A DNA stretch of 39,408 bases from an uncultured Oxalobacteraceae bacterium. Its GTDB lineage: Bacteria > Pseudomonadota > Gammaproteobacteria > Burkholderiales > Burkholderiaceae. The notes under the pieces are model-generated. The model did not search any database and was not told where the DNA came from. It saw only the letters and a list, made by a program, of their open reading frames with translations. Of this stretch, positions 33,032 to 39,408 are shown piece by piece. Location: contig CAMLIL010000052.1 in assembly GCA_946480015.1 (NCBI GenBank), positions 1-39,408 on the forward strand, given 5' to 3'. Numbering within the stretch: the stretch's first letter is position 1; the number at the start of each line of letters is the position of its first letter. The position numbers and the translations under genes were made by a program.

Positions 33032-36015
33032 TAAGTGCCGTCGTTCTCAGCCAGCTCCATCGCAACGTGCTCGGCCAGCGTGTCGAGCAGCGCCGCCATC
33101 CTGGCCACGATGGCCCTGGCCTGTTCCACCGTGCCGCCATCGCGCAGGTCTTCGAGTTGCTGGCACTGCTGCGCAAAACCCATCGCGCCAACCGCCTTGG
33201 CCGAGGACTTGATGCGATGCCCCAGGTCGCACACGCGCTCCATGTCCTCCCGCACGAGCGCCTCCTCCAGCTCGGCCAGTCCATCGCGGGCCGCATCGAG
33301 GAACATGAAGGCATACTTGCGCATCTTGTCGGGATTGCCGCCGAAAGTGCTCGCCAGCGCCGCCAGGTCGAGCATGCCCGGATTGACCGAGGGCTGCCCC
33401 GCCGGTTCCGAGCTGCCGAAGCCGCCGTGCTGGGAGCGCCGGCGCCGTTCGCGCAGCGGGCGCTCGCGCATCCATCGGGCGATCACTGCGAACAGCACGC
33501 GCGGTGCGATCGGCTTGGTCACGAATTCGTCCATGCCCGCTTCCATGCAGCGTTCCTGGTCGCGCCGTCCGGCATTGGCCGTCATGGCCACCACCACCGC
33601 ATCCTGCAGGCGCGCGTCCGAGCGGATCATGCGGGTGGTTTCGAAGCCGTCGAGCACCGGCATCTGCACGTCCATCAGCACGCAATCAAAGCGCTGCTTG
33701 AGCATCAGGTCGATCGCTTCGCGCCCGTTGTTGGCCACCACCACGGTGGCGTTGACCTCTTCCAGGAGTTCCTTGCCGACCTGCTGGCTGAACAGGTTGT
33801 CCTCGACCAGCAGGATGTGGGCGCCGCTGATCTGCGCCAGCACTTCCGGCGCGATCTGCCCCCCGCTGGCCGGCAGGAAGTTCAGCGCCTGCTCCAGGCG
33901 CGCGGTGAACCAGAAGGTGCTGCCCTTGCCGGCCACGCTGTCGACACCGACCGCGCCGCCCATCAGTTCGGCCAGCTGCTTGCTGATCACCAGCCCCAGT
34001 CCGGTGCCGCCGTACTTGCGGGTGGTCGAGGGGTCGGCCTGGTGGAAGGACTTGAACAGCTCGGCCACTTCGCTTTCGCTCATGCCGATGCCGGTGTCGC
34101 GCACTTCGAAGCGCACCAGCTGCGCGCTCTCGCTGCGTTCCTGCGCCTCGGCGCGGATATGGATGCTGCCGGTGTCGGAGAACTTGATGGCGTTGCCGAC
34201 GAAATTGAGCAGCACCTGTTCGAGCCGCAGCGGGTCGCCGCGCAGCTGGTTGGCCAGGCCCGGGGCAATCTCCACGTGCAGCGCCAGGCCCTTGGCGCGC
34301 GCGGCGTCGCCCAGCTGGTCAACGACATTCTGCAGCAGCTGCGCCAGCCCGAAGTCGAGCGTTTCCAGGTCCAGCTTGCCCGCTTCGATCTTGGAAAAAT
34401 CGAGGATGTCGTTGATGATCCCCAGCAGATGCTGGCTGGCGTGGTAGATTTTTTCGAGGTAGTCGCGCTGCTTGGGATTGGCGACGGTTTTCAGGGCCAG
34501 GTGCGACATGCCGATGATGCTGTTCATCGGCGTGCGGATTTCATGGCTCATATTCGACAGAAAGTTGCTCTTGGCCTCGTTGGCGGCGTCGGCCTGGGCC
34601 TTGAGCTTGTGCAGTTCGGTCACGTCGGTGGACAGGCCCAGCACCGCCGTGACTTCGCCGTCGGCCATCACCGGCACCTTGACGGTCCACAGCTGGCGCA
34701 CCTCGCCATCGGGCTGGCGGAATGCGACCTGGCCGGCGACGCGCCCCCCGTCCTGGTACACGCCCTGGTCCTGCTCCCAATAGAGGTCGGCCGCCCTGGC
34801 CGGCATGACTTCGCGGTCGAACCGTCCGATGATCTGTTCGGCGGGCATGCCCATGGCCTGCGCCGCGCGCGCATTGACGTAGATGTAGCGGCGCTCGCGG
34901 TCCTTCATGTAGACCTGCGCGTCGATACTGTCGAGGACCAGGTCGAGCAGGACGCGCTGATCGATTGCGCCGCGGCGCGACCATACCAGCGTGAAGAACA
35001 GCGCGCACATGAGCACACTGGCGCCGAACCCGGTCAGCATGGCCACGACCGGCAGATACCTGTCGAACGGGGTGTGCAGGTCGGCGCGGCGGATGCGCAG
35101 GCGCGCCTTCCACAGGCTGCCGTTGTAGTCCACCGGCAGGATGGTCTCGTACCATTCGCCGGCGGCGCGGCCTGCGGGCGCCGCCAGGCCGGCGTCGTCG
35201 CTGTAGAGCAGGCGGTCGCCCGGACCGATCGTCAGCGGCGCCGGACCGGCGTACAAGGCCAGGTGCAGGCCTTCCACGCCGATGTCGCCGATGGCGCCGG
35301 CCACCAGCGCCGGTACCGAAAAGCCGATGCCGGCCGAACCCAGGTAGGCGGCGCGCCGCTCGGCCACGCTGGCCAGGCTGGCGCCGCTGCGGTAGACCGG
35401 CATGCGCATGCCCAGCGCGACGTGCGGCGGCGAGCCGACCATGATCGGCGCGCCGCTGGCGGTGATGGCGCCGCTGTCGCGCGCATGGGCCAGCGCGGGC
35501 ACGGCGGCCGGCACGGCGCCCATGTCAACCCCGATCCGCCCGCGAAACGCGGCGGCCGGTTCGATGTAGGTCAGCACCGTGTAGTCCGGACGGGGACCGG
35601 CCGGCCTGATGGGCGCGCCCAGCGCTTGTTCGAACGCGGGCCGTTCGGCTTCGGTCAGGTAGCGCCCGAAACTGAGCGCGTCGACGGCGGGAAAATTGCG
35701 CGGCAAATCGAGCGCGGCGACATAGCGGCGGAACTGCTCCCGGCTGACCGGCCCGCCGGCGCTGTCGAACAGCGCCACCAGGGCGCGCAGCACGTCGGCA
35801 TAGGACTTGATGCGCGCCGAGAGACTGAACTGGGCGCTGCGGCCGAGCGCTTCGACGCGGCGGTGGGCGTCGTCGCTGACGACTTTTTCGGTCACCACGT
35901 ACGCGAGCGCGCCGACCAGCAGCGACAGCGCCAGGCCGGCACTCCAGAGCAGCGTGCGCCGCCGGCGCAGAGCGCTGCCGCTGCCGCCGATCGTGTGCCC
36001 GAATCCCGTCCCCAT
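33031..36015 (-). CDS. CHASE-PAS hybrid sensor histidine kinase with REC and HPt domains
   Basis: The 994-aa inner-membrane protein has a transmembrane helix at about 21-43 and a periplasmic CHASE domain at about 50-310 (with LTYIEPAAAFRGRIGVD). A second membrane helix lies at about 320-345 and a PAS/PAC at about 352-468. The HisKA domain has NMSHEIRTPMN with His491. The HATPase domain has N-box NFVGNAIKF, G1 DTGIGM and G2 GTGLGL. The receiver domain has phospho-acceptor Asp782 in LMDVQMP, and the C-terminal HPt domain has His933 in LGHRIKSSAK. All phosphorelay residues are present. The ligand is unknown; CHASE domains sense small extracellular molecules. No partner response regulator is adjacent. 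The ATG at 36015 is preferred, since an upstream in-frame ATG adds 21 residues without a family match. Confidence 0.93.
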   Translation of the reverse strand: MGTGFGHTIGGSGSALRRRRTLLWSAGLALSLLVGALAYVVTEKVVSDDAHRRVEALGRSAQFSLSARIKSYADVLRALVALFDSAGGPVSREQFRRYVAALDLPRNFPAVDALSFGRYLTEAERPAFEQALGAPIRPAGPRPDYTVLTYIEPAAAFRGRIGVDMGAVPAAVPALAHARDSGAITASGAPIMVGSPPHVALGMRMPVYRSGASLASVAERRAAYLGSAGIGFSVPALVAGAIGDIGVEGLHLALYAGPAPLTIGPGDRLLYSDDAGLAAPAGRAAGEWYETILPVDYNGSLWKARLRIRRADLHTPFDRYLPVVAMLTGFGASVLMCALFFTLVWSRRGAIDQRVLLDLVLDSIDAQVYMKDRERRYIYVNARAAQAMGMPAEQIIGRFDREVMPARAADLYWEQDQGVYQDGGRVAGQVAFRQPDGEVRQLWTVKVPVMADGEVTAVLGLSTDVTELHKLKAQADAANEAKSNFLSNMSHEIRTPMNSIIGMSHLALKTVANPKQRDYLEKIYHASQHLLGIINDILDFSKIEAGKLDLETLDFGLAQLLQNVVDQLGDAARAKGLALHVEIAPGLANQLRGDPLRLEQVLLNFVGNAIKFSDTGSIHIRAEAQERSESAQLVRFEVRDTGIGMSESEVAELFKSFHQADPSTTRKYGGTGLGLVISKQLAELMGGAVGVDSVAGKGSTFWFTARLEQALNFLPASGGQIAPEVLAQISGAHILLVEDNLFSQQVGKELLEEVNATVVVANNGREAIDLMLKQRFDCVLMDVQMPVLDGFETTRMIRSDARLQDAVVVAMTANAGRRDQERCMEAGMDEFVTKPIAPRVLFAVIARWMRERPLRERRRRSQHGGFGSSEPAGQPSVNPGMLDLAALASTFGGNPDKMRKYAFMFLDAARDGLAELEEALVREDMERVCDLGHRIKSSAKAVGAMGFAQQCQQLEDLRDGGTVEQARAIVARMAALLDTLAEHVAMELAENDGT

Positions 36016-36136
36016 CGATTCCAATCCTGTTGTTGTTATGTTATCGCGGGCCAGCCATGCGGACCCAGCTGCCAGCATACTATCAAAGCCGGCGCATGCG
36101 AATAGCCGACCGGTGCCGAAAAAGGCGCGGCATTAT

Positions 36137-36145
36137 TGCTATGAT
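36137..36145 (+). promoter_or_regulatory. Extended -10 promoter element for the prolyl oligopeptidase gene
   Basis: TGC-TATGAT is an extended -10 box (TGn plus a hexamer close to TATAAT) located 30 bases before the ATG at 36176. No convincing -35 hexamer is seen upstream, which extended -10 promoters do not always need. Confidence 0.45.
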
Positions 36146-36175
36146 GAACGATCGAAACCCGACACGGCAGAATGC

Positions 36176-38218
36176 ATGACACAATTTTTTCCTGAAAGCG
36201 ATGCGCCGGCCGACCCCCATGGCTGGCTGGAAGAGGTCCACGCCGACGCGGCGCTGGCCTGGGTGGGCGAGCGCAACGCCGCCGCGCTGGCGGAGCTGCA
36301 GGCCGCCCCTGGCCACGCGGCCCTGCTGGCGCGCCTGTCCACCATCCTCAACGCGAAAGAACGCATTCCCTACGTCGGCAAGCACGGCGGGCACGTCTAC
36401 AATTTCTGGCGCGACGCCGGGCATGTGCGCGGCCTCTGGCGCCGCACCACCCTGGCCGACTATCAGCAGGCTGAACCAGCGTGGGAAACCGTCATCGACC
36501 TGGACCAGCTGGCCCGCGACGAGGATGAAAACTGGGTGTGGGGCGGCGCCAGTTTCCTGCCGGAGAGCCAGCGCTGCCTGATTTCGCTCTCGCGCGGCGG
36601 CGGCGACGCCCATGTGGTACGCGAATACGACACCGGCGCGCGCAGCTTCGTGGCGGACGGTTTCAGCCTGCCCGAAGCCAAGGGCGATGCGCACTGGGCC
36701 GGGCCGGACGCGCTCACCGTGGCCACCGACTTCGGGCCCGGTTCGATGACCAGTTCGGGCTATCCGCGCCAGGTCAAGCTGTGGCGCCGCGGCACGCCGC
36801 TGGCGGCGGCCGCGCTGCTGTACCAAGGCGCCCATGAGGACCTGAGCGTGTCGGCCTACCACGATTTCACGCCCGGTCACGAACATGATTTCGTCGAACG
36901 CCAGATAGACTTCTACACGAACGAGTTGTTCTTGCGCGACGGCGAACGCCTCATCAAGATCGACAAACCCGACGACGCCAATGCCTACACGGTGCGCGAC
37001 CAGCTCATCGTCGAATTGCGCTCGGACTGGGACACCGGCGCCGCCGTCTACCCGCAAGGGGCGCTGCTGGCGATCGGCCTGGCCGATTTCCTGCAAGGCG
37101 GGCGCGCCTTCACGCTCCTGTTCGCGCCCAGCGCCACGCGCTCGCTCGACAGCGTGACGATGACGCGCTCGGCACTGCTGCTCAACGAGCTCGACAACGT
37201 GAAGAACCGCATCGTCGAACTGCGTCAGGTGGACGGGAAGTGGCACCGGCGCGACGTCGACGCACCGGCCTTCGGCGCGCTGGGCGTGAGTGCCGTGGAC
37301 CCATACCATTCCGACCAGTACTTTCTGACCGTCACCGATTTCCTGACCCCGACCACCTTGTACCTGGCCGAGGCCGGCAGCGATGCGCGCCAGCGGCTCA
37401 AAGCCATGCCGGCATTCTTCGACGCGGCGCCGTACACGGTGCAGCAGCACCATGCGGTCTCGGCCGACGGCACGGCGGTGCCGTACTTCGTCGTCATGGG
37501 CCAGGCGACCCGGCTGGATGGGCGCAATCCGACCGTGCTGTACGGCTATGGCGGCTTTGAAATTTCACTGACACCGTATTACAGCGGCGTGACCGGCGCG
37601 GCGTGGCTCGACCAGGGCGGCGTGTATGTGCTGGCCAATATCCGCGGCGGCGGCGAATTCGGCCCGCGCTGGCATCAGGCGGCGCTGAAACAGCACCGCC
37701 AGCGCGCCTTCGACGATTTCATTGCCGTGGCGGAGGACTTGACGGCGCGAAAAATCACCAGCGCGCGCCACCTGGGCATCATGGGCGGCAGCAATGGCGG
37801 CCTGCTGGTCGGCGCGGTCATGACCCAGCGCCCGGAATTATTCAATGCGGTGGTGTGCCAGGTGCCGCTGCTCGACATGCGCCGATACAACAAGTTGCTC
37901 GCTGGCGCATCCTGGATGGGCGAGTACGGCGACCCGGACCAGCCGCACGAATGGGAATTCATCGGCAAGTATTCGCCGTACCATCAGGTCGCGGCCGGGC
38001 GCGCTTACCCGCGCGCGCTGTTTACCACCTCGACCCGCGACGACCGGGTGCACCCCGCCCACGCGCGCAAGATGGTGGCGCGCATGCAGGAGCTGGGCCA
38101 CGACGTGCTGTATTGGGAGAACATGGAGGGCGGCCACGCCGGCGCGGCCAACAACGACCAGCAGGCGCTGATGTGGGCGCTGACCTACACCTTTCTGCAC
38201 GCCCAGCTGGCGCCTTGA
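36176..38218 (+). CDS. Prolyl oligopeptidase family serine peptidase (S9A)
   Basis: The 680-aa protein starts MTQFFPESDAPADPHGWLEE; PHGWLEE is a typical start of the S9A propeller domain. The beta-propeller occupies roughly residues 1-420. The alpha/beta hydrolase part has PTVLYGYGGFEISL, NIRGGGEFGPRWH, MGGSNGGLL with Ser539, TRDDRVHP at about 620-627 holding the Asp, and GGHAGA with His654, so the Ser-Asp-His triad is complete. It cuts short peptides after proline. There is no signal peptide, so it acts in the cytoplasm. Long runs of the frame upstream of 36176 are intergenic and antisense to the kinase, and are not coding. It is divergent from the kinase gene. Confidence 0.93.
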   Translation: MTQFFPESDAPADPHGWLEEVHADAALAWVGERNAAALAELQAAPGHAALLARLSTILNAKERIPYVGKHGGHVYNFWRDAGHVRGLWRRTTLADYQQAEPAWETVIDLDQLARDEDENWVWGGASFLPESQRCLISLSRGGGDAHVVREYDTGARSFVADGFSLPEAKGDAHWAGPDALTVATDFGPGSMTSSGYPRQVKLWRRGTPLAAAALLYQGAHEDLSVSAYHDFTPGHEHDFVERQIDFYTNELFLRDGERLIKIDKPDDANAYTVRDQLIVELRSDWDTGAAVYPQGALLAIGLADFLQGGRAFTLLFAPSATRSLDSVTMTRSALLLNELDNVKNRIVELRQVDGKWHRRDVDAPAFGALGVSAVDPYHSDQYFLTVTDFLTPTTLYLAEAGSDARQRLKAMPAFFDAAPYTVQQHHAVSADGTAVPYFVVMGQATRLDGRNPTVLYGYGGFEISLTPYYSGVTGAAWLDQGGVYVLANIRGGGEFGPRWHQAALKQHRQRAFDDFIAVAEDLTARKITSARHLGIMGGSNGGLLVGAVMTQRPELFNAVVCQVPLLDMRRYNKLLAGASWMGEYGDPDQPHEWEFIGKYSPYHQVAAGRAYPRALFTTSTRDDRVHPAHARKMVARMQELGHDVLYWENMEGGHAGAANNDQQALMWALTYTFLHAQLAP

Positions 38219-38268
38219 GGCCTATCAGCTCTGCCAGCTATCTGCACCGCGTTCCCGGGTTTTAAATG

Positions 38269-38295
38269 GGTTGAAAGGGCTGCGCCCTTCCAACC
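38269..38295 (+). other. Strong hairpin between the peptidase gene and the helical-protein gene
   Basis: GGTTGAAAGGGC-tgc-GCCCTTCCAACC pairs over 12 positions with a single A-C mismatch and a 3-base loop. It lies 50 bases after the peptidase stop and 21 bases before the next ATG. No T-run follows, so it is either a terminator of an unusual kind or a leader structure for the next gene. Confidence 0.5.
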
Positions 38296-38316
38296 ACATG
38301 GCCCCGGGACCGCCCC

Positions 38317-39315
38317 ATGAACCACACCAACGTCACTTTCCTCCAGGCACAGCACGGCAATGAAGCGGCGCGCTTTCGCGGCGAGAGCGCGTTCTGGACC
38401 GGCGCCATCGGGGTGGGCGTGAACGTGATCCTCGCGCAGATCGCCGATGTCGACGAACTCTCGGCCAACATCCTGGCGCTGCCGCCGCGCAAGGCCGGGC
38501 ACCGCGCCGTGGTCGGCCAATACCTGGGCATCGTGCAGCTGCTGGCCACCGCCTGGGCCACGCGCAGCAAGCCTGCCCTGCTGCTGGCGCTCACTTCCCT
38601 GCACACCTTTGCCGAACGCATCACCGGGCACGAAGGCCCGCAATTGTGCGGCGCCTTTGCCGGCATGGGCGCCGACGGCGTCCACGCTGCCAGCGATGCG
38701 GCGCGCCTGATCGGCAACGTCGGCGCGCGCCTGGACTTTCCGATCCGGGCGCTGGACGCCATCAACAGCGATTTCGGCAGCTATCTGGGACAAATGGCGG
38801 CCGCCTCGAGCGACCTGGAGGTCGACACCGTGCTGGTGACCCAGCGCCTGCAGGCCGACCATGTGCACGCCAGCGTGCTGTCGCAGCAGATCGATGCGGT
38901 GCAGGCGCGCCTGGCGGACACGCGCCAGCGCCAGCAGCACCACTGGCCGCTCAGCCAGCAGGCCGAGCTGATGCGCCAGGACGCGGCCGGCTACAGCTCG
39001 GAGCTCGACAGCGCGCGCCGCCAGCTCGAGCAGATCCGCGCCGACCAGGCCGCGCTGCTGGCCGAGGCGGCCCACCTGCAAATGTTGTTGCCGACCCTGT
39101 CGGCCTATCTGGCTGGAATCGACCGCCTGGCGGCCGGCATCAACGCGGCCCTGTCCGGCGCGCTGGCGCTGCAGGTGCAGTTGAGCGAATTGCATGAAGC
39201 GGTGCTGATGGCGCCGGGCAGCGGCGAGTCGGCCGCCGCCCAGCTGGCCAACGCGCTGCCGAACTGGCGCAGGCTGTGCGCCAGCATGAGCGCGGAAATG
39301 GCGCAGCGGCCATGA
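38317..39315 (+). CDS. Helix-rich protein of unknown function, 332 aa
   Basis: I do not recognise the family with confidence. The protein starts MNHTNVTFLQAQHGNEAARF and has hydrophobic helices near residues 26-42 (FWTGAIGVGVNVILAQI) and 64-80 (VVGQYLGIVQLLATAWA). A long heptad-like region follows at about 145-260 (VTQRLQADHVHASVLSQQID, LDSARRQLEQIRADQAALLAEAA). A further hydrophobic helical part contains YLAGIDRLAAGINAALSG, and the end holds NWRRLCASMSAEMAQ. There is no signal peptide. The mix of long coiled coils and a hydrophobic segment recalls helical pore-forming toxins of the ClyA/XaxAB type, but this is inference from pattern only. Codon third positions are mostly G or C, so it is a real gene. 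The ribosome binding site is weak (GGGA). Confidence 0.6.
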   Translation: MNHTNVTFLQAQHGNEAARFRGESAFWTGAIGVGVNVILAQIADVDELSANILALPPRKAGHRAVVGQYLGIVQLLATAWATRSKPALLLALTSLHTFAERITGHEGPQLCGAFAGMGADGVHAASDAARLIGNVGARLDFPIRALDAINSDFGSYLGQMAAASSDLEVDTVLVTQRLQADHVHASVLSQQIDAVQARLADTRQRQQHHWPLSQQAELMRQDAAGYSSELDSARRQLEQIRADQAALLAEAAHLQMLLPTLSAYLAGIDRLAAGINAALSGALALQVQLSELHEAVLMAPGSGESAAAQLANALPNWRRLCASMSAEMAQRP

Positions 39316-39323
39316 TGCGCGCC

Positions 39324-39408
39324 TCAGGACGCCTTGCGGAGCTGGCACAGCGTGGCATAGGTGCCGGCCACGTCGACATACAGGGCCACGGCCTTTTCCA
39401 CGCCGATC
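39324..39408 (-). CDS. C-terminal fragment of an unknown gene entering from the right edge
   Basis: On the minus strand the last 28 codons before a TGA encode a peptide with EKAVALYVDVAGTYATLCQ and the ending LRKAS. Third positions are G or C in 24 of 27 codons (my count), as in the real genes here, whereas the opposite frame starting at 39312 has far more A or T. It converges with the helical-protein gene across only 8 bp. The fragment is too short to name; it looks helical. Confidence 0.45.
   Translation of the reverse strand, partial: IGVEKAVALYVDVAGTYATLCQLRKAS

Noticed and set aside
29609..33034. Long open frame on the plus strand opposite recC
   Set aside because: Same composition artefact; recC on the minus strand has all its family motifs.
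33067..36105. Long open frame on the plus strand opposite the hybrid kinase
   Set aside because: No recognisable domain, and it mirrors a kinase with every catalytic motif intact.
38185..39348. Open frame on the minus strand opposite the helical-protein gene
   Set aside because: Arg/Gln/His-rich and without a natural start context. The plus frame has strongly G/C-biased third positions and a protein-like composition.
39312..39408. Plus-strand frame starting at an ATGA overlap with the helical-protein stop
   Set aside because: The overlap looks attractive, but about ten of 32 third positions are A or T, unlike real genes here; the minus-strand frame through the same bases is better.

Overview
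The window is GC-rich chromosomal DNA, most likely from a betaproteobacterium of the Burkholderiales, and probably an Oxalobacteraceae member of the Massilia/Duganella/Janthinobacterium type. That placement is inference from codon use, a DUF3460 protein, an aryl-polyene (APE) pigment operon, a VgrG ending typical of Burkholderiales, and RecBCD. I found no rRNA, tRNA, CRISPR array or insertion sequence.

Layout. (1) 1-6622, minus strand: the promoter-proximal part of an APE-type operon. In transcription order it holds a chain-length-factor ketosynthase homologue, a PlsC-type acyltransferase, two acyl carrier proteins, a COG4648 membrane protein, an acyl-ACP ligase fused to a hotdog dehydratase, a methyltransferase, a GT2 glycosyltransferase and an LpxL-type acyltransferase cut by the window edge. 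A good promoter lies at 6677-6705. The catalytic ketosynthase, ketoreductase and export genes are not here and probably lie beyond position 1. (2) 6749-9356: a short-chain dehydrogenase divergent from ETF-ubiquinone oxidoreductase. (3) 9363-12461: a PAS-GGDEF-EAL protein with a degenerate GGDSF site, an unknown 136-aa protein and a DUF3460 protein. (4) 12514-19191, plus strand: a type VI secretion cargo module of vgrG, DUF4123 adaptor, DUF3304 lipoprotein (probable immunity) and DUF2235/Tle1-like phospholipase effector. The last three genes are visibly poorer in GC than their surroundings, and no structural T6SS genes are present.

(5) 19311-24024: a secreted GH43 glycosidase with a LacI-type operator at its promoter, a Tat-exported MepK-like peptidase, a GNAT acetyltransferase, an orphan sulfate-binding protein and a PBP7-like endopeptidase. 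(6) 24037-32941, minus strand: recC-recB-recD as a tightly overlapping operon. (7) 33031-36015: a CHASE-PAS hybrid histidine kinase with REC and HPt domains, divergent from a prolyl oligopeptidase (36176-38218). (8) 38317-39315: a helix-rich protein of unknown function, convergent with the C-terminus of another gene that enters from the right edge.

How the genes work together: region 1 builds a membrane-bound polyene lipid. Region 4 is a self-contained antibacterial effector/adaptor/immunity cassette that needs a T6SS encoded elsewhere. Region 6 gives the complete RecBCD helicase-nuclease. The rest are ordinary metabolic, envelope and signalling genes. The least explained parts are the T6SS cargo island, the helical protein at the right end, and several palindromic promoter elements.
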